Source: Sphingomonas trueperi (GTDB lineage: Bacteria > Pseudomonadota > Alphaproteobacteria > Sphingomonadales > Sphingomonadaceae). Taken from it: a stretch of DNA of 64,000 nt. Location: contig NZ_JAATJB010000006.1 of assembly GCF_011927635.1 (NCBI RefSeq), forward strand, positions 170,397-234,396, given 5' to 3'. Below are positions 50,491 through 59,897 of this stretch, piece by piece (positions within the stretch are counted from its first letter, which is position 1; the number at the start of each line of letters is the position of its first letter). Under the pieces are notes generated by a model. That model worked only from the letters and a program-made list of their open reading frames with translations, made no database searches and had not been told where the DNA came from. Both the position numbers and the translations under genes were made by a program.

Positions 50491-51737
50491 TCGGTTGGGC
50501 CGCCCCAGGCAATGTTGCCGAGCACGGCCTCGATCGCGGCGGCGTCGCCGACATTGACCTTGAGCCGCTTCGACGTGGCTTCGTCTGCGACGCCCAGCGA
50601 TAGCAGCGCATCGGGATTGCTCTTCACCGCCTTGTCGAACCGCTTGCGGGGCGAGCCGGTGGCGAGCAGTTCGGCGGCCAGACCGGCGCGGCGCAGCGCG
50701 GACACGGCACGCACGCCATCGGCCTGCACGCGGTCGTCCTCGACCACGACATAGACCTGGATCGCGGCGGCCTTGGGCTCCTCGATCAACATTGCCAGCC
50801 GCTCGACGCCGGCTGCCCAGCCCACGCCCGCGGTCTCGGGGCCGCCGAGCGAGCCGATCAGCCCGTCATAGCGGCCGCCGGCCAGCACGGTGCCCTGCGC
50901 GCCGAGCCGGTCGGTGACGAACTCGAACGCGGTGTGGCGGTAGTAATCGAGCCCGCGCACCAGCCGCGCATTGCGCGTCCAGGCGACGCCGGCGGCATCG
51001 AGTCCGTCGGTCACCGCCTTGAAGAAGGCGGCGGCTTCGTCGGTCAGGTACGCATCGATGTCCGGCGCGCTGTCGGCGATCGGACGGTCGCGCGGGTCCT
51101 TCGAATCGAGGATGCGTAAGGGATTCTTTTCGAGCCGCGCCAGGCTGTCCTCGGAAAGCTCCCCCTTGTGCGCCTCGAAATGCGCGACCAGCGCGGTGCG
51201 CCAGGCATCGCGGGTCGCGGCATCGCCCAGCGTGTTGAGCTGCAGCGTCACGCCCTCGGCGATGCCGAGCTCCTTGAGCAGCTGGTCGGCCAGCACCAGC
51301 AGCTCGACATCGGCGGCGGGCTCGGGCGCGCCGAGGATCTCGGCGTCGATCTGGTGGAACTGGCGATAGCGGCCCTTTTGCGGGCGCTCGTAGCGGAACA
51401 CCGGGCCCGAGGTCGCGACCTTCAGCGGCGCGAACTGCTGCCAGCCCTCGCTGATATAGGCCCGCGCGATGCCGGCGGTGAATTCGGGGCGCAGCGTGAT
51501 CGAATCGCCGCCGCGATCCTCGAAGGTGTACATCTCCTTGGAGACGACGTCCGAGGTCTCGCCCATCGAGCGGGCGAACACGCCGGTCGCCTCGAAGATC
51601 GGGATCTCGAGCCGCTGGAAGCAATAGAGCTTGCGCACCCGATCGAACACTTCGAGCACCGCGGCGAAACGCCGCTGGTCTTCGCCGAAAATGTCCTGGG
51701 TGCCCCGGATGCGCTGGGGGGTCTGGATACGTGCCAT
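50487..51737 (-). CDS. hisS: Histidyl-tRNA synthetase
   Basis: 416 residues, class II. Starts [20 protein letters not shown]; motif 2 region [22 protein letters not shown] and [23 protein letters not shown]; HisA motif [17 protein letters not shown]-terminal anticodon-binding domain. Start at MARIQTPQR; the 13 upstream codons are not part of the family. First gene of the hisS-prfA-prmC transcript. Confidence 0.97.
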   Translation of the reverse strand: MARIQTPQRIRGTQDIFGEDQRRFAAVLEVFDRVRKLYCFQRLEIPIFEATGVFARSMGETSDVVSKEMYTFEDRGGDSITLRPEFTAGIARAYISEGWQQFAPLKVATSGPVFRYERPQKGRYRQFHQIDAEILGAPEPAADVELLVLADQLLKELGIAEGVTLQLNTLGDAATRDAWRTALVAHFEAHKGELSEDSLARLEKNPLRILDSKDPRDRPIADSAPDIDAYLTDEAAAFFKAVTDGLDAAGVAWTRNARLVRGLDYYRHTAFEFVTDRLGAQGTVLAGGRYDGLIGSLGGPETAGVGWAAGVERLAMLIEEPKAAAIQVYVVVEDDRVQADGVRAVSALRRAGLAAELLATGSPRKRFDKAVKSNPDALLSLGVADEATSKRLKVNVGDAAAIEAVLGNIAWGGPTE

Positions 51738-51838
51738 TTGGGCGCGGCTATTAGGCCGGTTTCGGGTCCGCCGCAATGCAGGCGAGGGGAGGTGCTGTCC
51801 TGTTGAAGCGGGACGCGCGTGGGCCTAGGGCTCCGCCC

Positions 51839-52684
51839 ATGAGTCGCATCCTGTGTATCCTTGCCGCGCTGCTCGGTTTCGGCGCCGCTTCGCCCGCTTC
51901 CGCCTATTGGGAATATGGCCACGAGACGGTGGGCGCGATCGCCTATCGCAACGTGACGCCCGCCGTGCGGGCGAAGATCGATGCGCTGCTCAAGCGGCAG
52001 GCGCTGCTCGAGACGCCGACCTGCCCGGCCAACACGATCGAGCAGGCGAGCGTCTGGGCAGACTGCGTGAAGACGCTCGGCCCGCGCTTCAGCTACGCCT
52101 ATTCGTGGCACTACCAGAATATCGACATCTGCAAGCCGTTCGACCTCAAGCCGCCCTGCCGCGACGGCAATTGCGTCTCGGCGCAGATCGAGCGCGACGT
52201 GAAGCTGCTCAAGGACCGCACGGTACCGGTGCGCGAGCGGGTAATGGCGCTGGTGTTCCTCGTCCATTTCGTCGGCGACCTCCACCAGCCGCTCCACGCG
52301 GGCGATCACAGCGATCTCGGCGGCAACAAGGTGAAGACCAATTACGGCGCCTTCGCCAGCGCCAGGCTCAACCTCCATTCGGTGTGGGACGGCTATCTCG
52401 CCGAGCGCGCGATCTCGCAGCCGCCTTCGCCGGTGCGGGTCTATTCGGCCGCCGAGCGCAATGCGGCGTGGGGCGGCAGCGTCGAGGACTGGAGTCGGGA
52501 GAGCTGGCAGGTCGCGCGCGACGTGGTCTATCCGAGTGCGGCGGGCGCGGCGGTGTGCGCGCCGGGCGAGCATCCCGCCCATCTCGACGAGGCAACCATC
52601 GCCAAACTGGTGCCGGTCGCCCGCGAGCAGGTGGTGCGCGGCGGGCTGCGACTGGCGAAGCTGCTCGACGAAGCGCTGGGCTGA
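51839..52684 (+). CDS. S1/P1-family nuclease, secreted
   Basis: 281 residues. Signal peptide 1-22 (PASA|YW), and the mature N-terminus YWEYGHETVGAIA with H28. Trinuclear zinc-site candidates are H91 (SWHYQN) and the HFVGDLHQPLHAGDHSD run (H143, D147, H149, H153), followed by GGN. Cys residues at 62, 76, 98, 107 and 112 suggest disulfides. Cleaves single-stranded DNA/RNA in the periplasm or outside the cell, perhaps for nucleotide or phosphate scavenging. Divergent from hisS. Confidence 0.92.
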   Translation: MSRILCILAALLGFGAASPASAYWEYGHETVGAIAYRNVTPAVRAKIDALLKRQALLETPTCPANTIEQASVWADCVKTLGPRFSYAYSWHYQNIDICKPFDLKPPCRDGNCVSAQIERDVKLLKDRTVPVRERVMALVFLVHFVGDLHQPLHAGDHSDLGGNKVKTNYGAFASARLNLHSVWDGYLAERAISQPPSPVRVYSAAERNAAWGGSVEDWSRESWQVARDVVYPSAAGAAVCAPGEHPAHLDEATIAKLVPVAREQVVRGGLRLAKLLDEALG

Positions 52685-52721
52685 CGTTTCGCTGGTCGGG
52701 GCGGGCTGCTATATCCCGTCC

Positions 52722-53594
52722 ATGAAGAAGGAAACGCATGTGCTGGAGAGGCCGCCCGAGGGCGCGGCGGCGGACTGGACGATCCCGCAGGACTGGGCGG
52801 CCTATACCGCGGAGGAACACGCCACCTGGGACAGGCTGTTCGCGCGGCAGGCGAAACTGCTGCCGGGGCGCGCCTCCTCGGCCTATCTCAAGGGGCTGGA
52901 GGCGCTGCGGCTGTCCGAGTCGGGCATCCCCAATTTCGAGGAATTGTCCGAACGGCTCATGAAACTGACCGGCTGGCAGGTCGTGGCGGTGCCGGGGCTG
53001 GTGCCGGACGACGTGTTCTTCGACCATATGGCCAACCGGCGCTTCGTCGCGGGCAACTTCATCCGTCGGCCGGACCAGCTCGACTATATCCAGGAGCCCG
53101 ACGTGTTCCACGACGTGTTCGGCCATGTGCCGATGCTCGCGGACCCGGTCTTCGCCGATTATCTGGAGGCCTATGGCCGCGGCGGGATGCGCGCGCTGGA
53201 GCTGGGGGCGCTCAAGCAGCTCGGGCGGCTCTACTGGTATACGGTGGAGTTCGGGCTGGTCGAGGAAGCCGAGGGGCTGCGAATCTATGGCTCGGGCATC
53301 GTGTCGAGCTCTGCCGAGAGCGTGTTCGCGCTGGAGAGCGACAGTCCCAACCGGATCCGCTTCGACATGCAGCGGGTAATGCGGACGGACTATCGGATCG
53401 ACGATTTCCAGCAGAATTATTTCGTGATTCCCAGCTTCGAGGCGCTGCTCCGCGAGACGCTGGAAACCGATTTCGCACCGCTCTATGCCGAGATCCTGGC
53501 ACAACCCGACATTCCGATCGCGGCGATCCTGCCGGGGGACGAGGTGATTACGCGGGGTACGCAGGCGTATGCGGAGGGGAAGGCGGCCTCCTGA
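52722..53594 (+). CDS. phhA: Phenylalanine 4-monooxygenase
   Basis: 290 residues, bacterial pterin-dependent hydroxylase without regulatory domain. Iron ligands H130 and H135 (DVFHDVFGHVPML) and E176 (YWYTVEFGL), pterin contact region GLVPDDVFFDHMANRRF and SSSAESVFALE. Converts Phe to Tyr using O2 and tetrahydrobiopterin. Starts 37 bp after the nuclease stop; may share its transcript. A pterin dehydratase (phhB) is not next to it. Confidence 0.96.
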   Translation: MKKETHVLERPPEGAAADWTIPQDWAAYTAEEHATWDRLFARQAKLLPGRASSAYLKGLEALRLSESGIPNFEELSERLMKLTGWQVVAVPGLVPDDVFFDHMANRRFVAGNFIRRPDQLDYIQEPDVFHDVFGHVPMLADPVFADYLEAYGRGGMRALELGALKQLGRLYWYTVEFGLVEEAEGLRIYGSGIVSSSAESVFALESDSPNRIRFDMQRVMRTDYRIDDFQQNYFVIPSFEALLRETLETDFAPLYAEILAQPDIPIAAILPGDEVITRGTQAYAEGKAAS

Positions 53595-53595
53595 T

Positions 53596-53770
53596 CCTCT
53601 CCCTCGAGGGAGAGGATAGCGTAGCTTGGCGCGTCAGCGCCTAGCGAAGCTTGGAGAGGGTGAGCGGCGCGCCAGCGCCGCGCTACTGTCCGGTGGCCGG
53701 ACCGCCCCTCTCCCTCCCAACGCCTAACGGCGGGGGGGGCAGTAGCGGGTGGGGAGGGGGTTTAAGGGCT
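53596..53770. repeat. Hairpin-rich composite repeat after phhA
   Basis: A series of inverted repeats: CCTCTCCCTCGAGGGAGAGG at the start, GGCGCGTCAGCGCC, GCGGCGCGCCAGCGCCGC and GTCCGGTGGCCGGAC, then a CCCCTCTCCC / GGGGAGGGGG pair and an 8-G run. It resembles the metH1-flanking elements in style but is not the same sequence. No ORF. Confidence 0.6.
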
Positions 53771-53805
53771 CGCAATCTGAAATCGCTCCCGCTACCCGAC
53801 CCCTC

Positions 53806-54696
53806 ATGTCGCGTTCGCCCCGCCTTGCCTTCGCCGTAGCTGCGCTCGGAATCGCCAACTACTCGGTGATGGACGCGGTGATGAAAGGCATGTCGATCGC
53901 GCACGGCGCCTATAGCGCGGTGCTGTGGCGCTCGATTGGCGCGATCGTGCTGCTCGGGCCGATCTTCCTGCTGCGGCGGACACCCTTGCCCGGCCGCCAG
54001 GCACTGAAGCTCCACTTCGCCCGGGGCGTGCTGGCGGGCAGTTCGGTGGTGCTGTTCTTCTGGGGCCTCGCCCGCGTCACCATGGCGCAGGGGATCGCGC
54101 TCACCTTTCTCGCGCCGCTGATCGCGATGTTCCTCGCCGCCGCCTTTCTTGGCGAGCGGATCCGCCGCGCGGCGATCGGCGGCTCGCTCGTCGCCAGCCT
54201 GGGCGTGCTGACCATCGCCGCCGGCCAGGCGCAGGCGCATGCCTCGACCGAGGTGGTGCTCGGCTCGATCGCGGTGTTCGCCGCTTCGATCCTCTATGCG
54301 GGAAGCCTGATCCTGCTCCGCCAGCAGGCGCAGGTCGCCGATCCGATCGAAGTCGCGCTGTTCACCAGCCTCGTCCTCGCGTTGGTGATGCTGCCCGGCG
54401 TGCCGTGGTTCTCGGCGATGCCGTCGCTGGCACTTTGGCCGTGGATCCTCGGCGCCGCGCTGGTCGGCTCGATCTCCGCGGTGCTGCTCGCCTGGGCCTA
54501 TGGCCATGCCGAGGCGCAGGTGCTGGCGCCGGTGGAATATACCGCTTTCGTCTGGGCGGCATTGCTCGGCTATGTCGTGTTCGACGAGCGCGTCTCGGGC
54601 TGGACGGTCGCGGGCGCGCTGCTCATCATCCTCGGGTGCCTCGCCGCGATCCGCGGCCGCGTCGCCCCCGCACCCCAGACCGAGGCCGCCGCATGA
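53806..54696 (+). CDS. EamA/DMT-superfamily transporter
   Basis: 296 residues with about ten hydrophobic helices and two EamA repeats (the second from about residue 150, SIAVFAASILYAGSLILL; ends in GWTVAGALLIILGCLAA). FLAPLIAMFLAAAFLGERI and VEYTAFVWAALLGYVVFDERV are the typical end-of-repeat motifs. Inner-membrane exporter of small metabolites; substrate unknown. First gene of a four-gene run joined by 4-, 1- and 1-base overlaps. Confidence 0.9.
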   Translation: MSRSPRLAFAVAALGIANYSVMDAVMKGMSIAHGAYSAVLWRSIGAIVLLGPIFLLRRTPLPGRQALKLHFARGVLAGSSVVLFFWGLARVTMAQGIALTFLAPLIAMFLAAAFLGERIRRAAIGGSLVASLGVLTIAAGQAQAHASTEVVLGSIAVFAASILYAGSLILLRQQAQVADPIEVALFTSLVLALVMLPGVPWFSAMPSLALWPWILGAALVGSISAVLLAWAYGHAEAQVLAPVEYTAFVWAALLGYVVFDERVSGWTVAGALLIILGCLAAIRGRVAPAPQTEAAA

Positions 54697-55172
54697 CCCA
54701 GATCCGTTTCGCCACCCCCGCCGACGTCCCCCAGATCCTCGGCTTCGTCCGCGAACTCGCCGCATTCGAGCGCGAGCCCGATGCGGTGCTCGCAACCGAG
54801 CCGATGCTCGAGGCCGCCCTGTTCGGCCCGCGTCCCGCCGCCGAGGCGGTGATCGCGGAAGACGCGGACGGCGCCCCGCTCGGCTTCGCGCTGTTCTTCC
54901 AGAACTTCTCCACCTGGACCGGGCTTCCGGGCATGTATCTGGAAGACCTGTACGTCACCCCCGCCGCGCGCGGCGCCGGCGTCGGCAAGGCGCTTCTGCG
55001 CCATTTGGCCGATATCGCGGTCACGCGCGGCTATGCCAGGTTCGAATGGTCGGTGCTCGACTGGAACCAGCCGGCGATCGATTTCTACCGCGCGATGGGG
55101 GCCACGGGCATGGACGAATGGACGGTGCAGCGGGTGACCGGCGATGCCCTTGCCAGGCTGGCCGGGCGCTGA
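54693..55172 (+). CDS. GNAT-family N-acetyltransferase
   Basis: 159 residues. Starts IRFATPADVPQILGFVRELA, acetyl-CoA loop RGAGVGKALL (93-102) after LEDLYVTPA, and late WNQPAIDFYRAMGA. Close to the diamine (spermidine/thialysine) acetyltransferase-like group by the LEDLYV and WNQPAI motifs. ATG overlaps the EamA stop (ATGA). Confidence 0.92.
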   Translation: MTQIRFATPADVPQILGFVRELAAFEREPDAVLATEPMLEAALFGPRPAAEAVIAEDADGAPLGFALFFQNFSTWTGLPGMYLEDLYVTPAARGAGVGKALLRHLADIAVTRGYARFEWSVLDWNQPAIDFYRAMGATGMDEWTVQRVTGDALARLAGR

Positions 55173-55495
55173 TGGGCTGGATCTACCTGCTGCTCGGCGG
55201 ACTGTGCGAAGTCGGCTTCACCACCTGCATGCGCTTCACCGACGGCTTTCGGAACATCCCCTGGACGCTCGCCTTCCTCGCCTTCATCGCGGTGTCGATG
55301 GCGCTGCTGGAGATGGCCTCGCGCACCGTGCCGCTCGGCACCGCTTACGCCGTATGGGGCGGGATCGGCGCGCTCGGCACGGTGATCGTCGGCATGCTCT
55401 GGTTCGGCGAGCCGGTGAGCGCGGTGCGCATCCTGCTGATCCTCGGCCTGGTCGGCTGCATCGCCGGGCTGCGGCTTGCGGGCGGAGGGCACTGA
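55172..55495 (+). CDS. SMR-family transporter, SugE/Gdx-like
   Basis: 107 residues, four TM helices, essential E13 in GGLCEVGF. The WIYLLLGGLCEVGF start and ASRTVPLGTAYAVWGGIGALGTVI are typical of small multidrug resistance proteins of the SugE/Gdx branch, which export guanidinium. Functions as an antiparallel dimer. Joined to the GNAT gene by a one-base TGATG overlap. Confidence 0.92.
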   Translation: MGWIYLLLGGLCEVGFTTCMRFTDGFRNIPWTLAFLAFIAVSMALLEMASRTVPLGTAYAVWGGIGALGTVIVGMLWFGEPVSAVRILLILGLVGCIAGLRLAGGGH

Positions 55496-55848
55496 TGGCG
55501 CTCGACACCGGCCTGCTCGAATGGGTGCGCGAGGCGCTGGCCCCGGTCGGCACGGTGACGATGCGCCGGATGATGGGCGGGGCGACGCTCTATTGCGACG
55601 GCACGGTCTTCGCGATCCTCGCCTTCGACGAACTTTGGTTCAAGGCGGATGCGGAAAGCGACGCCGCCTGGGACGCGGCGGGCGCGGATCGCTTCACCTA
55701 TGACGCCAAGGGCCGGACGATGGTGATGAACTATCGCCGCGCGCCCGCCGACGCCTATGACGATGCCGACGTGCTGCGCGCTTGGGCGCAACTGGCGATC
55801 GCCGCCGGCTTGCGGGCGCCGCCGCGAAAGACCCGGAAAAAGGACTAG
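55495..55848 (+). CDS. TfoX N-terminal domain protein
   Basis: 117 residues. MRRMMGGATLYCDGTVFAIL and ELWFKAD are diagnostic of the TfoX_N domain; the C-terminal TfoX domain is absent. The tail is basic (PPRKTRKKD). Such single-domain proteins are common in alphaproteobacteria and are not shown to control competence. Coupled to the SMR gene by a one-base overlap. Confidence 0.88.
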   Translation: MALDTGLLEWVREALAPVGTVTMRRMMGGATLYCDGTVFAILAFDELWFKADAESDAAWDAAGADRFTYDAKGRTMVMNYRRAPADAYDDADVLRAWAQLAIAAGLRAPPRKTRKKD

Positions 55849-55904
55849 GCGCACCCCATCTTGTCTGACAAGATCGCGGCAAGACCATCGCGTCAGAGGA
55901 GAGA

Positions 55905-58262
55905 ATGTCCGTGAAAGCCAAGTCGCTTCTGCTGCTGGGGGCAGCGCTCGCCGCGACCATTGCGCCGAGTTTTGCCGTGCAGGCCGCGCCGCTCCAGGCC
56001 GCCGCCGCCGAGGGCGCGACGCTGCTTGCGCAAACCCCGACCGGCGCCAGCTTCCGCACCGCGCAGGGGGTGCTCGCGCTCACCCTCTGGGGCGACCGCA
56101 TCCTCCGTGTGACGATGCTGCGCGAAGGGGCCGAGCGCGCGCCCGATCTCGCGCTGGTCGGCCAGCCTGCCAAGACCGCCTGGACGCTCGACCAGCAGCC
56201 CGATCGCTACCTGCTCGCCACCCCGGCGATGCGGATCAGCGTCGATCGCAAGACCGGTGCGGTTGCGCTGCTCGGCGCCGACGACAAGCCGCTGGTCGGC
56301 GAGACCGATCTCTACCGCCGCCGCCTGGGCGGCACGCCCGATGGCGAGGGGGCGGTGCGGATGGTCTTCGCCATACCCGAGGGACGGGCGGTCTACGGCC
56401 TAGGCCAGCACCAGGCCGGGCTGCTCGACTATCGCGGCACCATCGTCCGGCTGCAGCAGGCGAATACCGATGTCGGCGTGCCGGTGCTGGTCTCGCCCGC
56501 GGGCTTCGGGCTGTTCTGGAACAATGCCTCGGTCACCGAGGTCGCGGTGGACACCCCGCAGGCGGGCAACCGCATCTTCTTCCGTTCGCAGGCCGGCGAG
56601 GGCGTCGACTATTTCCTGTTCGCCGGGCCCGATGTCGACCAGGTGATCGGCGCCTATCGCCAGCTCACCGGTGCCGCCTCGCTGCTGCCGCGCTGGGCCT
56701 GGGGGCTGTGGCAGTCGAAGGAGCGCTATGCCTCGCAGGCCGAGCTGCTGGGGGTGGCGGCCGAATATCGCCGCCTCGGCATCCCGCTCGATGCGGTGGT
56801 GCAGGACTGGCAATATTGGCCGGCCGGCCGCTGGGGCAGCCACGAAATGGACCCGGCGCGCTATCCCGATCCCAGGGGCATGCTCGACACGCTGCACCAG
56901 CAGCACCTGCACAGCATCGTCTCGGTCTGGCCGCGGCTCGATGTCGGGTTGGAGAATACACGCGCGCTCGACGCGATCGGCGGGCTCTACCCCAAGACCT
57001 ACCCCAATGTGTATCCGGCGGGCGAGGGCCGCTGGTACGATGCCTTCTCGAGCCGGGCCCGCGCGCTCTACTGGAAGCAGATCTCCGATCGGCTCGGCAA
57101 GGCCGGATTCGACGGCTATTGGCTCGACGGCAGCGAGGCCGAGCTGGGCGGTCATTGGGGCGAAATGGCCGAGGTGAACACCGCGGCGGGGCCGGGCGCG
57201 CTGGTATTCAACGCTTATCCCTTGATGCATACCACGGCGGTGCACGACGGCATGGCCGCCGACTATGCCGCCAAGCGCCCGCTGCTGCTCACCCGCTCGG
57301 CCTGGGCGGGGCAGCAGCGCAACGGCGCCTTTACCTGGTCGGGCGACGTCAGCGGGCGGTGGGACGTGTTCGCCAAGCAGATCCCGGCGGGCGTCAATTT
57401 CTCGATGACCGGCAATCCCTTCTGGTCGGCGGATATCGGCGGCTTCTTCGGCCGCAGCCCCAAGGATCCGGCCTATCAGGAGCTGTTCACCCGCTGGCTG
57501 CAGTTCGCGGTGTTCAACCCGATGTTCCGCATCCACGGCACCGGCGAGGGCAAGGAAGTCTACAGCTTCCCGGAGAGCGTCCGCCAGCCGCTGCTCGATG
57601 CGGTCGCGCTGCGCTACCGGCTGCTGCCCTTTCTCTATGCGCAAAGCTGGCAGGTGGCGGATCGCGGTGCCTCCTTCCTCTATCCGGCGGGGATGGTGTT
57701 CCCGGAGGACCGCGCGGCGCAGGATCTGCGCGACCAATATCTGTTCGGCCGCAATCTCTTGGTCAGCCCGGTGATCGAGCCCGGCGCCACCTCGCGCACC
57801 GTGTATCTGCCAAAGGGCACCGAATGGATCGACTTCTGGACCGGCACGCGCCACGCTGGCGGAGTGAAGCTCCAGGTCGCCGCGCCGATCGGGCAGATCC
57901 CGGTGCAGGTCGCGGGCGGCACGATCCTGCCGCTGGGTTCGCCGGTCCAATATGCCGACCAGTCGCCCGATCGCCCGATCGAGCTGCGCGTCTATCGCGG
58001 CGCCGATGGCCGCATCACCCTCTATGACGATGCCGGCGACGGTCAGGGCTGGCGCCGCGGCGAGCGCGCGACGATCGCGCTGGCGCTGGACGACAAGGCG
58101 GGAACGCTGACGCTCGGCGCGCGGCAGGGGCGCTATCCAGGCATGGCGAAGACGCGGCGGTTCCGGGTGGTGTCGGTGGCGCCGGGTGTCGGCACCGGCC
58201 TCGCCGAGGCGGCCGGGCGCGAGGTGGTGTATGACGGGCGGCGCGTGGTGGTGACCCTGTAA
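55905..58262 (+). CDS. Glycoside hydrolase family 31 alpha-glycosidase
   Basis: 785 residues with a signal peptide (about 1-28), so exported. N-terminal beta-sandwich, then the catalytic barrel: nucleophile D408 in GYWLDGSEAE, acid/base D481 in WSGDVSGRWD, plus DWQYWPAGRWG and NPMFRIHGTG. The WLDGSE variant (Gly for Ala) and overall length fit alpha-xylosidase or alpha-glucosidase-type GH31; the substrate is uncertain. C-terminal sandwich with GTILPLGSPVQYADQSP and the DDAGDG insert. Start ATG after GAGGAGAG; alone, 56 bp after the TfoX gene and followed by a REPIN-like element. Confidence 0.93.
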   Translation: MSVKAKSLLLLGAALAATIAPSFAVQAAPLQAAAAEGATLLAQTPTGASFRTAQGVLALTLWGDRILRVTMLREGAERAPDLALVGQPAKTAWTLDQQPDRYLLATPAMRISVDRKTGAVALLGADDKPLVGETDLYRRRLGGTPDGEGAVRMVFAIPEGRAVYGLGQHQAGLLDYRGTIVRLQQANTDVGVPVLVSPAGFGLFWNNASVTEVAVDTPQAGNRIFFRSQAGEGVDYFLFAGPDVDQVIGAYRQLTGAASLLPRWAWGLWQSKERYASQAELLGVAAEYRRLGIPLDAVVQDWQYWPAGRWGSHEMDPARYPDPRGMLDTLHQQHLHSIVSVWPRLDVGLENTRALDAIGGLYPKTYPNVYPAGEGRWYDAFSSRARALYWKQISDRLGKAGFDGYWLDGSEAELGGHWGEMAEVNTAAGPGALVFNAYPLMHTTAVHDGMAADYAAKRPLLLTRSAWAGQQRNGAFTWSGDVSGRWDVFAKQIPAGVNFSMTGNPFWSADIGGFFGRSPKDPAYQELFTRWLQFAVFNPMFRIHGTGEGKEVYSFPESVRQPLLDAVALRYRLLPFLYAQSWQVADRGASFLYPAGMVFPEDRAAQDLRDQYLFGRNLLVSPVIEPGATSRTVYLPKGTEWIDFWTGTRHAGGVKLQVAAPIGQIPVQVAGGTILPLGSPVQYADQSPDRPIELRVYRGADGRITLYDDAGDGQGWRRGERATIALALDDKAGTLTLGARQGRYPGMAKTRRFRVVSVAPGVGTGLAEAAGREVVYDGRRVVVTL

Positions 58263-58279
58263 GGGCTGCATGAATCCTG

Positions 58280-58290
58280 CCCCCCCCCCC
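58280..58290 (+). repeat. Homopolymer of 11 C
   Basis: C11 in the intergenic region after the GH31 gene. Not in a coding frame; likely length-variable or a sequencing soft spot. Confidence 0.8.
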
Positions 58291-58306
58291 GTCCTACAAG
58301 ACCTCC

Positions 58307-58401
58307 GTCATCCCGGCGAAAGCCGGGATCCATTGCCCTGTGCGCTAGGGGAAAGAACCGCCACATCAGCGCGAATGGATCCCGGCTTTCGCCGGGATGA
58401 C
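58307..58401. repeat. REPIN-like palindromic element, copy D
   Basis: 95 bp; ends GTCATCCCGGCGAAAGCCGG and CCGGCTTTCGCCGGGATGAC are exact inverted repeats of each other, the best preserved of the four. Between co-directional genes (GH31 and DUF4139). Confidence 0.9.
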
Positions 58402-58504
58402 GATCGACTCGGAGGTTCCGGTGCGCGCCCCTGGCGGGGGAGGAAGCACTAGCCGCCGTCCTTCAATCTGCTACGATCCCCGCAACATAGGGGGAGGATG
58501 GGCA

Positions 58505-59893
58505 ATGCGGCATGCGGTGTGGCTTTTCGCGGTGGCATGGCCCGCGCTCGCGCAGGCGCAGCAGCTGCCAACGCCGGACAAGACCGCGCAGGGCGATCTC
58601 GCCATCACCATCTACCAGAACGGCCAGGCATTGGTGCAGGACGCGCGTACCCTCGCGCTCGAGGCCGGCCGCACCCGCCAGGAATTCGCCGACGTCTCCG
58701 CCAAGATCCGGCCCGAGACGGTGACGCTCGCCGGACCCGGCATCGGCATCGTCGAGCAGAATTTCGACTACGACCTGCTCACCCCCTACAAGCTGATGGA
58801 AAAGGCGGTCGGCTCGGTCGTCACCATCGTGCGGACCAACCCCGCGACCGGCGCGGAGACGCGCGAGCAGGCGCGGGTGCTTTCGGCCAATGGCGGCATC
58901 GTCCTCCAGATCGGCTCGCGCATCGAAGTGCTGCGCGATGACGGCCTGCCGGTCCGCGTAATCTTCGACAAGGTGCCCGAGAATCTTCGCGCCCGGCCCA
59001 CTCTCTCGGTCACGCTGCAGGTGGCGAGCGGGGGGCGGGTGCCGGCGACGCTGAGTTACCTCACCCCGGGGCTCGGCTGGACCAGCGACTATGTGATGCT
59101 GTTCGACGAGGCGAAGAGCGCCATTGATATGCAGGGATGGATCACGCTCACCAACGATACCGGCACCTCGTACCAGAATGCCGCAGTGACGCTCGTCGCC
59201 GGTGCGCCCAGCGGTGCCCGCGCCTTCGGCCAGCTCGAAGGAGACGACACGACGATCGACCAGCCCGGCACCGAGACCGGCCCCCGCGAACGGCTGGGCG
59301 ACTATATCTTCTATCCGCTCGCCCAGCGCACCACGATCGCCAACGCCCAGCAGAAGCAGGTCAGCTTCCTCGACGTGAAGGCGGCGCCAGCGCGCAAGAC
59401 CTATGAATGGATCAATGGCTGGCTGGGTGCCGACACCGATCCGCGCAGCGCCGCCTCGGTGCTCAAATTCTCGACGTCGAAGAATGGCGGCCTGGGCGAC
59501 CAGCTGCCGAGCGGCACGATCCGCGTCTATATGCGCGACCGCAAGGGCGAGCCGCAGTTCATCGGCGAGAGCCGGGTCGATGCCGCGCCGATGGGCTCGG
59601 CCATGTCGATCCGCACCGGCGAGGCGTTCGACGTGAAGGGCGCCGCGGTGGTGGTCGAGCGCAAGAAGCTTTCGGCGCGGCGCTGGAAAACGACGATGCG
59701 CTACGATTTCACCAATGCGCGCGCCGAGCCGGTCACCGTCGACCTTGCCCAGACCGGGCTGTGGGGCGACGTTCGCGTGACCGACCAGACCCTCGCCGGT
59801 GAGCGCGTCTCCGCCGATCGGATGGAGTGGAAGGTGCCGGTGCCCGCCAACGGCAAGGCATCGGTGACCATGGTGTTCGACAGCCGCTACTGA
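58505..59893 (+). CDS. DUF4139-domain exported protein 1
   Basis: 462 residues, signal peptide 1-19 (ALAQAQ). Beta-rich; the DUF4139 hallmark TLSYLTPGLGWTSDYVMLFD (about 182-201) is present, followed by the QGWITLTNDTGTSYQNAAVTLVAG strand pair and a C-terminal EWKVPVPANGKASVTMVF. Function of the family is unknown; members are often mistaken for intermediate-filament or mucin-like proteins. Start ATG 58505 after GGGGGAGG. Followed after 4 bp by a second, diverged copy. Confidence 0.88.
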   Translation: MRHAVWLFAVAWPALAQAQQLPTPDKTAQGDLAITIYQNGQALVQDARTLALEAGRTRQEFADVSAKIRPETVTLAGPGIGIVEQNFDYDLLTPYKLMEKAVGSVVTIVRTNPATGAETREQARVLSANGGIVLQIGSRIEVLRDDGLPVRVIFDKVPENLRARPTLSVTLQVASGGRVPATLSYLTPGLGWTSDYVMLFDEAKSAIDMQGWITLTNDTGTSYQNAAVTLVAGAPSGARAFGQLEGDDTTIDQPGTETGPRERLGDYIFYPLAQRTTIANAQQKQVSFLDVKAAPARKTYEWINGWLGADTDPRSAASVLKFSTSKNGGLGDQLPSGTIRVYMRDRKGEPQFIGESRVDAAPMGSAMSIRTGEAFDVKGAAVVVERKKLSARRWKTTMRYDFTNARAEPVTVDLAQTGLWGDVRVTDQTLAGERVSADRMEWKVPVPANGKASVTMVFDSRY

Positions 59894-59897
59894 TCCG

